The notes below the pieces were generated by a model. The model was not told the origin of the DNA. It saw only the letters and a program-made list of their open reading frames with translations, and did not search any database. The position numbers and the translations under genes are program-made. Positions 18,018 through 27,434 of a stretch of DNA of 64,000 nucleotides are shown in pieces. The stretch comes from Hyphomicrobiales bacterium (GTDB taxonomy: Bacteria > Pseudomonadota > Alphaproteobacteria > Rhizobiales > Devosiaceae): positions 1 through 64,000 of the forward strand of contig JAIYDI010000041.1 of the NCBI GenBank assembly GCA_027487555.1, read 5' to 3'. Positions within the stretch are counted from its first letter, which is position 1, and each line of letters starts with the position of its first letter.

Positions 18018-19076
18018 TCAGCCGTCGCGCGCGTCGCGCCGCTTGACCAGCATGGTGACGAATGGAATGGCGAAGGTCAGCGTCAGGAGCCGCGTCACAT
18101 GGTGCGCGGCGATGAACGCGGTATCGAACCCCAGCGCAATGCCGAGCGCGCCCATGCCCTCGAGCGCGCCAGGCGACAGGCCAAGCCATATCTGCCCGAA
18201 GGGCATGTCGACGAACAGCGCCGCGGTGAGGGCCACCATTGTGACGATGGCGATGGTGGTAAAGGTGCCGGCAAAACCGCCGATGGCGGCGCGTGCAAAC
18301 TCCTGCCGGGTAATGCCAGCGAAGCGGGAACCGATCAGCCCACCCACGGCGATGAAGATGATGGTCAGCAGCACCGGCGGCATGGTGCCTTCGAACAGGC
18401 CGCCCAGCTTCAAGGCGGTCGACGCCACCATGGCCCCGAGCGCGAAGGCCGCCGGCACACGCAGCCTGTTGAACGCCAGCCCGACGCCAAGGCAGACAAG
18501 CGCCACGAAGGCCAGGGTCACCGGATTGGCCGGCTCGGCCAATGGCGGCCCGGTATAGTGGCCAAGCGGCAGGAAGATCGCGGCGATGGGCACGCATACC
18601 GTCAGCGTCAGCAGTCGCGTCACCTGGATGATGACGATCTGCCGGCTATTGCCGACCCCCGCCGCCGCGATCGCCATGACAAAGCTGAGGTGCCCCGGAA
18701 AGCTGCTGAGATAGGCCGTGCCGCGATCGAGCCCGAAGAACCGGCGGAGGCACCATCCGGTCACACCGACGATCAGCGCCAGTTCGACGACGAGCGCCAC
18801 CAGCGTCACCGGCCACTGCGCCATGAGGCTGAGGCTGTCGCGCGCGACGCTTGCCCCCATCGACAGCCCGGTACCGAGGAACACCGCATCGCGCAGCAGC
18901 GCCGGAAACATCACCTTGACGCCCGACAACGCCGCGACGGCGACGGCCAGCGCGCCGCCCATCAGCCAGGGCGCAGGCAGGTGCAGCATTTGCGCGATCC
19001 CGCCTCCTGCCGCGGAGATGGCAAGGGTCAGCAAGGTCTGCCGGACGATGACGAACGAGGAGGGCGCTGCGGACAT
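18018..19076 (-). CDS. AbrB-family membrane protein
   Basis: A 352-aa inner-membrane protein with about ten hydrophobic segments and an internal duplication, matching the Gram-negative AbrB duplication family (formerly annotated as ammonia monooxygenase). Motifs: PAPWLMGGALAVAVA in the first half, SSFPGHLSFVMAIAA in the middle, and PAAFALGAMVAST in the second half. E. coli AbrB is named as a regulator of aidB, but the family looks like transporters. AGAGGGG precedes the ATG. Substrate unknown. Confidence 0.85.
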   Translation of the reverse strand: MSAAPSSFVIVRQTLLTLAISAAGGGIAQMLHLPAPWLMGGALAVAVAALSGVKVMFPALLRDAVFLGTGLSMGASVARDSLSLMAQWPVTLVALVVELALIVGVTGWCLRRFFGLDRGTAYLSSFPGHLSFVMAIAAAGVGNSRQIVIIQVTRLLTLTVCVPIAAIFLPLGHYTGPPLAEPANPVTLAFVALVCLGVGLAFNRLRVPAAFALGAMVASTALKLGGLFEGTMPPVLLTIIFIAVGGLIGSRFAGITRQEFARAAIGGFAGTFTTIAIVTMVALTAALFVDMPFGQIWLGLSPGALEGMGALGIALGFDTAFIAAHHVTRLLTLTFAIPFVTMLVKRRDARDG

Positions 19077-19146
19077 GATGCCCCTCTTGCCACGATTCCC
19101 CGCCGGGGGTGAGACGAAGAAAACCTTCGGGTTCCGCGCGAAAATC

Positions 19147-20307
19147 TCAGCCGCGCCCGGCGCTTTCCATCAGCTTCACCCAATAGCTCACGCCCACCGG
19201 GATCAGCTCGTCATTGAAATCATAGGTGTCCGAATGCAGGTCGCCGCTATCGCCATTGCCGAGGAAGATATAGGCGCCCTTCCGCGCCTTCAGCATGTAG
19301 GAGAAATCCTCCCCGCCCATGCTCGCATCGGTTGTGTCGTCGACCTTTTCGGCCCCCACCACCTTGGCCGCCACTTCAGCCGCATAGGCGGCTGCGGCCG
19401 CGTCGTTCACCGTCACCGGGTAACCCCGCCGGTAGTGCACATCGGCCCTGGCGCCGAAGGTCGTGGCGATGCCGACGCTGATCTCCTTGAGCCGCCGCTC
19501 CATGAAATCGCGCACCGCTTCGTCGAGCGTACGGATGGTGCCCGTCAGCTTCACCGTCTGCGGGATGATGTTGAATGCGTCGCCGGCGCGCAGCATGGTG
19601 ACCGACAGCACCGCCGAGCGCATCGGATCGACACTGCGCGACACGAGCGTCTGCAATGCGATGATCAGTTGCGCCGCCACCACGACCGGATCGACGGTGG
19701 TATGGGGAATGGCGGCATGGCCACCCGACCCCTCGATGGTGATGTTGAACTCGTCGGAGGCCGCCATGATGCCGCCCGCGCGGATGGCGAAGCTGCCGAG
19801 CGGCTTGCCGGGCATATTGTGCAGCCCATACACTTCCTCGATGCCGAAGCGCTCCATCAACCCATCCTCGAGCATGGCGCGGCCTCCGGCCCCACCCTCC
19901 TCGGCCGGCTGGAAGATCAACACCGCGGTGCCCGCGAAATTTCGCGTCTCGCTCAGATACTTGGCCGCGCCGAGCAGCATGGCTGTGTGCCCATCATGGC
20001 CGCAGGCATGCATCTTTCCGGCTGCCTGGCTGGCCCAGGGCTTGCCCGTCCGCTCGTTGATCGGCAGCGCATCCATGTCGGCGCGCAGTCCGATGGTCGG
20101 GCCGGGTTCGCGCCCCTTGATCACGGCCACGACACCGGTGCGGCCGATGCCGGTGGCGATCTCGTCGACGCCGAAGCCGTCGAGCAGTTCGGCAACGCGT
20201 GCCGCCGTGCGGTGCACATCGTAGCCGAGTTCGGGATGGAGGTGGAAATCGCGTCGCCAGCCGGCGACTTCGTCGGCGAATTCCGCAATGCGGTTGATGA
20301 CGGGCAT
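19147..20307 (-). CDS. M20-family amidohydrolase (hippurate-hydrolase type)
   Basis: A 386-aa zinc-dependent hydrolase of N-acyl amino acids or related amides. Metal and catalytic motifs are complete: HPELGYDVH, RADMDALP, MHACGHDGHTAMLLG, FQPAEEGGAGGRAM and GGEDFSYML near the C terminus. The dimerisation domain lies at about residues 180-290. Length is normal. The substrate could be N-acetyl amino acids, hippurate or indole-acetyl conjugates. It lies 70 nt downstream of nothing on its own strand, so it is probably monocistronic. Confidence 0.92.
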   Translation of the reverse strand: MPVINRIAEFADEVAGWRRDFHLHPELGYDVHRTAARVAELLDGFGVDEIATGIGRTGVVAVIKGREPGPTIGLRADMDALPINERTGKPWASQAAGKMHACGHDGHTAMLLGAAKYLSETRNFAGTAVLIFQPAEEGGAGGRAMLEDGLMERFGIEEVYGLHNMPGKPLGSFAIRAGGIMAASDEFNITIEGSGGHAAIPHTTVDPVVVAAQLIIALQTLVSRSVDPMRSAVLSVTMLRAGDAFNIIPQTVKLTGTIRTLDEAVRDFMERRLKEISVGIATTFGARADVHYRRGYPVTVNDAAAAAYAAEVAAKVVGAEKVDDTTDASMGGEDFSYMLKARKGAYIFLGNGDSGDLHSDTYDFNDELIPVGVSYWVKLMESAGRG

Positions 20308-20448
20308 GGGAAACCTGGAAAAATCAAGTTTCCAGTTTGCCTGCCCCGAGACCCTCGCGTCAACTGCCGCAGCGCAAATGCCACCACGCAGCCCGTCGCA
20401 ATCTGCCCGTCACCCGCTCGATCATGTCAACGTTATCAATGCAACTAA

Positions 20449-20487
20449 GGAAGGGCGGCCGTGCCGCAATCGGCCGCCCGCCCTTCC
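20449..20487 (-). terminator. Hairpin terminator after the beta-glucosidase gene
   Basis: On the minus strand GGAAGGGC...GGCCG pairs with CGGCC-GCCCTTCC, with a two-base bulge and a loop of about 9 nt. It starts 22 nt beyond the stop; the T-run is weak (TTAGTT). Confidence 0.6.
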
Positions 20488-20508
20488 CGCAACGCGCCAA
20501 CCGCCGCG

Positions 20509-21816
20509 TCAGCGCGTATTGTGGAGCATGCCCTGAAAAGCGCGATAGCTGCCCTTGGGCGTGCGAAGCTGTGTCTCGTAGTCGACATGCACAATGCCGA
20601 ACCGAGACGTATAGCCCTCCGCCCACTCGTAATTGTCAAGCAGGGACCACGCAAAGAACCCACGCACATCGGCACCCTGCCCTTGCGCCCGGGCCACCGC
20701 TTTCAGGTGCTCGTCGTAGAACGCCACGCGCCGCGTATCGTCGGTCTCGCTCATGCCGGTTTCGGTGATGTAGAGCGGCAGCTTGGTGTACTCGTTGGAC
20801 ACCCGCACCAGCAGCGCCTCGAGCCCTTCGGGGTAGATCTCCCAGCCCAGATCGTTCTTCTCGCGCGGCCCCTTCACCTGCCCGATCGGGAAGATCGGCA
20901 CGTTCGGGTCATGCTTGTAGAGCCCGCGCGTATAGTAGTTGACCCCGAGCCAATCGAGCGGCCGCGAGACCACGTCCATGTCGCGCTCGAAATCCTTGGG
21001 CAGGTAAGGAGCGAGCGCCTTGGTCAGCACCTCCGGGTACTGGCCCTTGAACACCCCGCCCAGATACCAGCGGTTGAAAAGCGCGTCGCCATAGTCGAAC
21101 GCGATCTGGTCCTCGGCGCTCTCGGTCGCCGGCTCGGATTTTTCGAGGTTGAGCACGATGCCGACATTCTTCACACCTTCGGCGCGCAGCGCGTCGACGC
21201 CGTGGCCATGCGCGAACAGCACGTGATGCATCGCGCGCGCCGCAGCCCGCACGTCGCGATAACCGGGGGCATGAATCCCGAGGAAGTGGCTGAGGAAGGC
21301 GACACACCATGGCTCGTTGATGGTGGCCGTCGCGTGCAGCCGGTCACCGAAATGCCTGCCGCTCAAAGCCGCATACTCGGCAAACCAGTTGCCGATGTCG
21401 CGGTTCATCCAGCCGCCCTTGTCCTGCAAGGTGCTCGGCAGATCCCAGTGATAGAGCGTCGCGAAGGGCTTCAGCCCCCGCGCCAGCATGCCGTCGATCA
21501 GCCGATCGTAGAAATCGAGCCCGGCCTGATTCACCGCGCCGGTTCCTTCGGGGATCAGCCGCGGCCATGCGAAGCTGAACCGGTAGGCATCGAAGCCACC
21601 GTCGCGGATGATGTCGAGGTCCTCGGGCCAGCGATTATAATGGTCGCAGGCTATCGCGCCGCCGTCGGCATTCTTCACATTCCTCGGCGTCGCCGCGAAC
21701 GTGTCCCAGATGGAGCTTCCGCGCCCGTCACCCTGCCCGCCCTCGATCTGGTAGGCCGAGGTGGCGGTGCCGAACACGAAGTTAGGACCGAAATCCTGCC
21801 GAGAAACCGAAAACAT
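20509..21816 (-). CDS. bglB: GH1 beta-glucosidase
   Basis: A 435-aa cytosolic retaining glycosidase releasing glucose (or galactose) from beta-linked disaccharides. FGTATSAYQIEGG opens the barrel. The acid/base Glu is in TINEPW (about residue 164) and the nucleophile Glu in YITETGM (about 350), a variation on the usual ITENG. WSLLDNYEWAEGY and RFGIVHVDY complete the family pattern. No sugar transporter is adjacent. Two LacI-type operators lie in the 161-nt upstream gap, so sugar induction is likely. Confidence 0.96.
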   Translation of the reverse strand: MFSVSRQDFGPNFVFGTATSAYQIEGGQGDGRGSSIWDTFAATPRNVKNADGGAIACDHYNRWPEDLDIIRDGGFDAYRFSFAWPRLIPEGTGAVNQAGLDFYDRLIDGMLARGLKPFATLYHWDLPSTLQDKGGWMNRDIGNWFAEYAALSGRHFGDRLHATATINEPWCVAFLSHFLGIHAPGYRDVRAAARAMHHVLFAHGHGVDALRAEGVKNVGIVLNLEKSEPATESAEDQIAFDYGDALFNRWYLGGVFKGQYPEVLTKALAPYLPKDFERDMDVVSRPLDWLGVNYYTRGLYKHDPNVPIFPIGQVKGPREKNDLGWEIYPEGLEALLVRVSNEYTKLPLYITETGMSETDDTRRVAFYDEHLKAVARAQGQGADVRGFFAWSLLDNYEWAEGYTSRFGIVHVDYETQLRTPKGSYRAFQGMLHNTR

Positions 21817-21894
21817 ATCCTTCTCCCTCGCATAAGCAGGCGCCTAGCCGCGCCGTGATCGTTTCCGGGCCGCATCTCGGCCTCTTCGAAACGA

Positions 21895-21908
21895 TGTAAT
21901 CGATTTCA
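21895..21908. promoter_or_regulatory. LacI-type operator, promoter-proximal
   Basis: TGTAATCGATTTCA has an AATCGATT core with one mismatched pair in the flanks, about 80 nt upstream of the beta-glucosidase start. Confidence 0.6.
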
Positions 21909-21941
21909 TAGCAAGGGTGAGCATTCTTGTCACCGGGCGAT

Positions 21942-21953
21942 GCAATCGATTGC
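21942..21953. promoter_or_regulatory. LacI-type operator, distal
   Basis: GCAATCGATTGC is a perfect 12-bp palindrome with the same AATCGATT core, centred 46 bp from the proximal box. A pair of boxes suits a looping LacI-family repressor encoded elsewhere. Confidence 0.65.
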
Positions 21954-21977
21954 GCTACCCACGACCGCTGACCCTGC

Positions 21978-22400
21978 TCATGCAGCGGGGAGGCGCACAT
22001 ACACCATTTCCGGATCGCCGGGGTCGAGGTGATCGATTTCCCCGGCAAACTCAAAACCCTCCGACGAAAGCATGTGCCGCATCACCGCATTCGACTGGTT
22101 GGTCGAGCACCAGAGCTTCTCGTCGCAATACTGGCTGGACGCCCAGTAGAGCAGCGACCGCCCCACCCCCGCCCCGCGGGTGGATTCCGCAACCATCAGC
22201 ATCTCGATCATCGGCTGGTGAAAAAAGCTCGGCGCAATGACGATATAGCCGAGAAGGGCACCATTCGCTTCAAGCACGGAACAGGCGCCTGCCGCGACCC
22301 ATTCCGCTATTTCCGCATGACGGTCCCGATGCGCGCGCGCCCAACTGTCGAGCGCAATGAGCGCAGCAACATCCGCGCCGATGGCCGGGCGAATGGGCAT
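21978..22400 (-). CDS. GNAT-family N-acetyltransferase
   Basis: A 140-aa acetyl-CoA-dependent acetyltransferase. The acetyl-CoA loop is VAESTRGAGVGRSLL (about residue 70), with the following helix SNAVMRHMLSSEGFEFAGEI. Its ATG lies immediately after the stop codon of the Mrp/ApbC gene (stop at 22401), so the two are translationally coupled. The substrate is unknown. Confidence 0.85.
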   Translation of the reverse strand: MPIRPAIGADVAALIALDSWARAHRDRHAEIAEWVAAGACSVLEANGALLGYIVIAPSFFHQPMIEMLMVAESTRGAGVGRSLLYWASSQYCDEKLWCSTNQSNAVMRHMLSSEGFEFAGEIDHLDPGDPEMVYVRLPAA

Positions 22401-23480
22401 CTAGCGCCTGAGTTGCGGCGCCGACGCGAGGATCTGCCGGGCGATGGCGCGGAAGGCCTCGGCCTCCGGCCCGTTGGGCGCACTCACGACCACCGGACGG
22501 CCGGCATCGGAGGTTTCGCGAATCGCCATCACCAGCGGAATTTCGCCGAGGAACGGCATATCGAGATCCGCCGCCGCCTGCCTTGCGCCGCCATGGCCGA
22601 AGATATCGTAGCGCGTGCCGGTATCGGGGGCGACGAAATAGCTCATGTTCTCGACAATGCCGAGGATCGGTACCTCGGTGCGGAGCAGCATGTCCATCGC
22701 CTTCTTCGCGTCGATCAGCGCCAGGTCCTGCGGGGTGGACACTACGACTGCGCCGAACAGCGGCACGGACTGCACCAGCGAAATCTGGATGTCGCCCGTG
22801 CCCGGCGGCAGGTCGACGACGAGCAGGTCGAGATCGTCCCACTGCGTCTCGCGCAGCAATTGCCGCAGCGCCGAAGTCGCCATCGGCCCGCGCCACACCA
22901 CCGCCTGGTTGGGCGTCAGCATCGAGCCGATCGACATCACCTCGAGCCCATAGGCCTGATGCGGGCTGAAGATGCCATCCGCCCGAACCGCTGGCTTGCC
23001 TTCGATACCGAGCAAGCGCGGCACCGACGGGCCGTAGAGATCAGCGTCCAGCAGACCGACACGCAGGCCCTCGGCCTTGAACGACAGCGCCAGATTGGCC
23101 GCGACAGTGGATTTACCGACCCCGCCCTTGCCTGAGCCGACCGCGATGATGTTGCGGATGCCCGGCACGGCCTCGCGCGGCGCCGGGCCCGGCCGCCCCT
23201 GCGCCTTGGCCTGGCCGGTGGCGGCCTGGTTGCGGTCCGAGGTCAGCGATACCATCACCTTGCGGCCTTGGGACACCTTTTCGGCCGCTTGCTGCGCCGC
23301 GGTACGCGACGGCCCGAAGGCCGCCTCCATGCCCGGTGCCACCGAGATGGCAAACGCCACGGCGTTCTGGGTGACGATGATCTCGCTCAACCCGCCATAG
23401 CCCGCGAGCGCCCCGCCACCCGGAATGGTGACCGATTGCAGCGCAGCCTTGATGGCGGAAACGATGGCGTCGTTGGACAT
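22401..23480 (-). CDS. apbC: Mrp/ApbC-family P-loop ATPase, Fe-S carrier type
   Basis: A 359-aa MinD-like ATPase, family role being assembly or transfer of iron-sulfur clusters. An N-terminal DUF59-like part (to about residue 80) and a linker precede the ATPase: deviant Walker A SGKGGVGKSTVAANLA (about 115), DADLYGPSVPRLLG, and VVDLPPGTGD. Where many homologues have a cluster-binding Cys-x2-Cys after NMSYF, this protein has NMSYFVAPDTGTRYD, with no cysteine. That variant is also what I recall for Rhizobiales Mrp proteins. The GNAT gene follows with no gap. Confidence 0.9.
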   Translation of the reverse strand: MSNDAIVSAIKAALQSVTIPGGGALAGYGGLSEIIVTQNAVAFAISVAPGMEAAFGPSRTAAQQAAEKVSQGRKVMVSLTSDRNQAATGQAKAQGRPGPAPREAVPGIRNIIAVGSGKGGVGKSTVAANLALSFKAEGLRVGLLDADLYGPSVPRLLGIEGKPAVRADGIFSPHQAYGLEVMSIGSMLTPNQAVVWRGPMATSALRQLLRETQWDDLDLLVVDLPPGTGDIQISLVQSVPLFGAVVVSTPQDLALIDAKKAMDMLLRTEVPILGIVENMSYFVAPDTGTRYDIFGHGGARQAAADLDMPFLGEIPLVMAIRETSDAGRPVVVSAPNGPEAEAFRAIARQILASAPQLRR

Positions 23481-23500
23481 GGACCAGGCCTCAAACAGAA

Positions 23501-23577
23501 GGACCTCACCCTGAGCGTGTCGAAGGGCGAGGTCCGGATCAATGCGCCCCTGTCCTTCGACAAGCTCAGGATGAGGG
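23501..23577. repeat. Intergenic palindromic repeats, 'gagcttgtcgaa' family
   Basis: Two units in opposite orientation: 23501-23535 (GGACCTC.CCCT arms pairing with AGGG.GAGGTCC) and 23549-23577 (CCTGTCCTTCGACAAGCTCAG and on). They lie just upstream of the apbC start. Confidence 0.7.
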
Positions 23578-23599
23578 CGATATCAGTGCGTCGCGCCGA

Positions 23600-24253
23600 T
23601 CAGAGAATGCTCTGACCGGTGCCCTTCCAGTCCTTCACGAACTGCTCGAGGCCCGATTTGGTCAGCGGATGGTCGGCCAGCTTGTAGATCACCGCCGGCG
23701 GGATCGTCGCGACATCGGCCCCTGCGAGCGCGGCCTCGGTCACGTGGTTGGCGGTACGGATCGACGCCGCGAGAATTTCGGTCGAGAACGCGTAATTGTC
23801 GTAGATCTGGCGGATGTCGCGGATCAGCTGCATGCCATCGATATTGATGTCGTCGAGGCGGCCGATAAAGGGCGAGATATAGGTCGCGCCGACCTTGGCG
23901 GCGAGCAGCGCCTGGTTGGCCGAGAAGCACAAGGTGACATTGGTCTTGGTGCCGTCGCCGGTCAGCGCCTTGCAGGCCTTGAGGCCATCGACGGTGAGCG
24001 GCAGCTTGACCACGACATTGTCCGCGAGCTTCCGCAGCACATCGGCTTCCTTCATGATCGTCTCGTACTCGGTCGAGGCGACTTCGGCCGAAACCGGGCC
24101 AGGCACGGTCTCGCAGATTTCCTTGATGACTTCCTTGAAATCACGGCCCGACTTGGCGATCAGCGACGGATTGGTGGTCACGCCATCGAGTAGGCCAGTG
24201 GCGTAGAGATCGCGGATATCCTTGATCTCGGCGGTGTCGACGAAGAACTTCAT
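23600..24253 (-). CDS. tal: Transaldolase, TalC/FSA type
   Basis: A 217-aa short transaldolase moving dihydroxyacetone units between sugar phosphates in the pentose phosphate pathway. Start at 24253 (MKFFVDTAE) follows GGGAGGGG; the longer reading is rejected. [14 protein letters not shown], the Schiff-base Lys in VVVKLPLT (about residue 86), [12 protein letters not shown] and SPFIGRLDD are all present. Length matches the fructose-6-phosphate aldolase/TalC subfamily rather than the long TalB type. Confidence 0.94.
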   Translation of the reverse strand: MKFFVDTAEIKDIRDLYATGLLDGVTTNPSLIAKSGRDFKEVIKEICETVPGPVSAEVASTEYETIMKEADVLRKLADNVVVKLPLTVDGLKACKALTGDGTKTNVTLCFSANQALLAAKVGATYISPFIGRLDDINIDGMQLIRDIRQIYDNYAFSTEILAASIRTANHVTEAALAGADVATIPPAVIYKLADHPLTKSGLEQFVKDWKGTGQSIL

Positions 24254-24325
24254 GGGGCCCCTCCCGGGATTGCGACTTTGCTTTGTGCCTAAGGTAGGCC
24301 GTTTCCGGCCCACCGCAAGCCATGT

Positions 24326-25510
24326 TCAGCGGATGGCGGCGAGCATCTTGTCAGCGAGTTCGCCGATGCGATCCTCGGGGATGCCCGCGACATTGATGCG
24401 ACTGTCGTTGATCATATAGACCGCATCATCGAGCTTGAGCTTGCTAACCACGTCCTCGGGCAGCCCGAGCAGCGAGAACATGCCGGAATGCTCGGCGATG
24501 AAATCGAAGTCCTTGGAATTCGACTTCTGCCGGATCGCTTCGGCAAGCTTCACGCGCAGGCGCTGCATGCGGCCGCGCATCTCGTTGAGTTCGGCCTCCC
24601 ACTCGGCGCGCAAGTCCTTGTCTTCGAGGATGATCCGGACGATTTCGGCGCCATGGTCCGGCGTCTGACTGATCGTGGCGCGGATGACATTTTGCATCTG
24701 CGAGGAGACAACATCGGCGGAGGCGCCGTCCTTGGCGATGCCGATGGCGACGCCGGCACGCTCGCGATAGAGCCCGAAATTCTTCGAGGCCGAAAATGCC
24801 ACCATGGATTCCGGCACCGAGGACACGATCTTGCGCACGCCATAGGCGTCCGCCTCGAGACCGTCCCCAAAGCCCAGATAGGCGAGATCGACCAGCGGAA
24901 ACGCGCCGGTCTTTTGCAGACTCGCGGCCACGTCGTCCCACTGCGCCGGGGTCAGGTTTGCACCCGTCGGGTTATGGCAGCAGCCATGCAGCAGCACGGT
25001 GTCGTCGGCGGTCAGCGTGTCGAGCACGGCCAGCATCGCCGGGAAATCGACCTTGCGGGTCTTGGCGTCGAAATACGGGTAGTAGTGCGGCTTCAAGCCA
25101 ACCAGTTCGGCCATCGGCCAATGGTTCGGCCAGCTCGGATCGGAGATGAATATCCGCCCGCCGGGCCGCGCCCGCGAGATCACGTTCATCAGGATCGACA
25201 GAGCGCCCGTGCCGCCCGCGCCATTGACGCAGCGGATGCGCGAAGCCTCGACCACGCCACCGAGCGCCAGATCGACGATGGCCGCCGAGAATTCCTTGTT
25301 GCCGACCACGCCCTTGTAGACCTTGGTCTTGGCGCTCTCGAGCATCTTCTGCTCGGCCTTCTTCACCGATGTCATGATCGGCGTGATGCCCTTGTCGTCT
25401 TTGTAGACGCCAACGCCCAGGTCGATCTTGCCCTCGCGGGGGTCGGCGGCGTACTCGGCCATGAGCACGAAAATCTTGTCGAGCGTGGCCTTCTTGAGCG
25501 TCTCAAACAT
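24326..25510 (-). CDS. Aromatic/aspartate aminotransferase (class I, PLP)
   Basis: A 394-aa pyridoxal-phosphate aminotransferase of the AspC/TyrB branch, transferring amino groups between 2-oxoglutarate and aspartate or aromatic amino acids. The start at 25510 gives MFETLKKATLDKIF. Landmarks: DLGVGVYKDDKGITPIM, GAGGTGAL, HGCCHNPTGANLT, DLAYLGFGDGL and the PLP Lys in FSASKNFGLYRERAG. Length is normal. It is not possible from sequence alone to say whether aspartate or tyrosine is preferred. Confidence 0.92.
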   Translation of the reverse strand: MFETLKKATLDKIFVLMAEYAADPREGKIDLGVGVYKDDKGITPIMTSVKKAEQKMLESAKTKVYKGVVGNKEFSAAIVDLALGGVVEASRIRCVNGAGGTGALSILMNVISRARPGGRIFISDPSWPNHWPMAELVGLKPHYYPYFDAKTRKVDFPAMLAVLDTLTADDTVLLHGCCHNPTGANLTPAQWDDVAASLQKTGAFPLVDLAYLGFGDGLEADAYGVRKIVSSVPESMVAFSASKNFGLYRERAGVAIGIAKDGASADVVSSQMQNVIRATISQTPDHGAEIVRIILEDKDLRAEWEAELNEMRGRMQRLRVKLAEAIRQKSNSKDFDFIAEHSGMFSLLGLPEDVVSKLKLDDAVYMINDSRINVAGIPEDRIGELADKMLAAIR

Positions 25511-25614
25511 CTTGGTTTTCCGGGGAAGGTAAGGCGCGCTGTTTATAGGCGGGGCGCGGCGAAATGCAACGGGCTCCGCGCCACCCTCCCCCTGAACGGG
25601 GGAGGAAATGGACA

Positions 25615-26541
25615 CTACTTCTTCAGCGCGGCGATCAATTGCGGCACGATCTCGAACAGGTCGCCCACCAGCGCATAGTCGGCGATCTTGACGAGCGGCG
25701 CCTCCGGATCCTTGTTGATCGCGATGATCTTCTTGGCGCCCTGGATACCTGCCAGATGCTGCAGCGCGCCCGAAACGCCGATGCCGATATAGAGGTCCGG
25801 CGCCACGATCTTGCCCGTCTGCCCCACCTGCCAGTCATTTGGCGCGTAGCCGGCATCGACAGCGGCCCGCGTCGCACCGACAGCCGCGCCGAGCACTGCC
25901 GCCAACTCCTCGACCAGCGCGAATTTTTCCTTCGAGCCGAAGGCGATGCCGCCCGAAACCACCACCTGCGCGGTGGCGAGATCGGGCGTATCGCTCTCGG
26001 TGCGATAGGTGGCGATGAGCTTCGTAACAGCCGCGACCGAATTCGCCTCGAACGCAATCGGCGCGGCATTGCCCGCGGCCGCCGGGCGGAAGGCCGAGGC
26101 GCGGATGGTGAGCAACTGCTTCGCCTGGCTTGAACTCACCGTCTCGAGCGCATTGCCGGCATAGATCGGCCGCTCGAAGCGGTTGGGCCCGAGAATACGC
26201 ACGACGTCCGTCACCGGCATGAGGTCGAGCCGCGCCGCAAGCCGCGGGATCACGTCGCGGCCGATGGCGGACGCCGACGCGATAATGTGGTGATAGGGCT
26301 CGGCCCGCTCGGCGAGCAACTGCGTCACGGCCTCGGCGGAGAGCGTCGCGAGTTCGGCGCTGTCGACCACGAGCACGCGCTGCACGCCGGCAATCGCCGC
26401 AGCCTCGCGTGGAATGCCGCCCAGTTCCGAGCCAGCGACCAGCAGGTCCACCGGCCCCAGTTCCGACGCAGCGGCAACAATGCGCGCCGTCGCGCCCGTC
26501 AGCTTGCCCTGGTCGTGATCGGCGAGCACGAGAACCGACAT
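25615..26541 (-). CDS. etfA: Electron transfer flavoprotein alpha subunit
   Basis: A 308-aa FAD-binding subunit that, with EtfB, carries electrons from acyl-CoA and related dehydrogenases to EtfD (ETF:quinone oxidoreductase). The FAD domain is at the C terminus: WQVGQTGKIVAPDLYIGIG, SGALQHLAGIQGAKKIIAIN and DPEAPLVKIADYALVGD. Its start overlaps the last base of the etfB stop, so the pair is translationally coupled. Confidence 0.97.
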   Translation of the reverse strand: MSVLVLADHDQGKLTGATARIVAAASELGPVDLLVAGSELGGIPREAAAIAGVQRVLVVDSAELATLSAEAVTQLLAERAEPYHHIIASASAIGRDVIPRLAARLDLMPVTDVVRILGPNRFERPIYAGNALETVSSSQAKQLLTIRASAFRPAAAGNAAPIAFEANSVAAVTKLIATYRTESDTPDLATAQVVVSGGIAFGSKEKFALVEELAAVLGAAVGATRAAVDAGYAPNDWQVGQTGKIVAPDLYIGIGVSGALQHLAGIQGAKKIIAINKDPEAPLVKIADYALVGDLFEIVPQLIAALKK

Positions 26542-27299
26542 CAGAGCGCCTCCAGTTCGGCAATATCCGCCTTGAGCGCGGCGGCGAGCGCCTCCACCGA
26601 CGGCAGCACCTTGCCCGGGCTGCGCTCGGGCGGCGGCGCAACTTTCTCCACCGTGAGCCGTGGCGTGATATCGACACCGAACTCTGCGATTGGGCGCACG
26701 GCGAGCGGCTTCTGCCGTGCCTTCATCACCATTGGCAGCGCCGCATTGCGCGGCGTATTGAGCCGCAGGTCCGCCGTCACGATGGCGGGCAGCTCGAGGG
26801 CAATCGCGACGCGGCCGAAATCCACCTCGCGGGTCACGTCGAGCCCGTCGCCCACAACGTTGATCGCGGACGCAAACGTCGCCTGCGGCCAGCCGAGCAA
26901 CCCGGCCAGCATCTGCCCGACATGGTTGGAATCGTCGTCAACCGCCTGCTTGCCGAGCAGCACGAGGTCCGGCTTCTCTGCGTCCACCACCGCGCGCAGC
27001 AACTTCGCCACCGCCAGGGTCTCGACGCGCTCGTTCGTCTCGATGACCAGCCCGCGATGCGCCCCCATGGCGAGCGCGGTCAGCACCACATCGGTCGATT
27101 GCTTCGGCCCGATCGACACCACGACGATTTCGCTCGCCTGGCCCGCTTCGGCCAGTTGCACCGCAGCTTCCACCGCGTGTTTGCAAAACGGGTTCATCGA
27201 CATGCGGACATTGTCGGTCTCGACGCCCGAGCCGTCTGGCCGGACGCGCACCCGCACCGCGTGGTCGACGACGCGCTTCACCGCGACGAGGATCTTCAT
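26541..27299 (-). CDS. etfB: Electron transfer flavoprotein beta subunit
   Basis: A 252-aa AMP-binding partner of EtfA. MKILVAVKRVVDHAVRVRV opens the protein; NPFCKHAVEAAVQLAEAG and the AMP/recognition segment ADLRLNTPRNAALPMVMKA are typical. GGAGACAAGCC precedes the ATG. First gene of etfBA. Confidence 0.97.
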   Translation of the reverse strand: MKILVAVKRVVDHAVRVRVRPDGSGVETDNVRMSMNPFCKHAVEAAVQLAEAGQASEIVVVSIGPKQSTDVVLTALAMGAHRGLVIETNERVETLAVAKLLRAVVDAEKPDLVLLGKQAVDDDSNHVGQMLAGLLGWPQATFASAINVVGDGLDVTREVDFGRVAIALELPAIVTADLRLNTPRNAALPMVMKARQKPLAVRPIAEFGVDITPRLTVEKVAPPPERSPGKVLPSVEALAAALKADIAELEAL

Positions 27300-27434
27300 G
27301 GCTTGTCTCCAATCGGTCGCGGCTGTTTCTCACTTGGCCAAGAAAGGGGCAAGCGCCGGGTGAGCATGCTTTGCTAACCCGGCAGCGAACAGGGAAATTC
27401 CATGCCTCCGGCGACCCAAGCGCGTCGCAATGCC

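Noticed and set aside
18718..20448. A 576-codon plus-strand frame opposite the amidohydrolase and AbrB genes
   Set aside because: Complement shadow of two well-defined genes, with low-complexity basic sequence.
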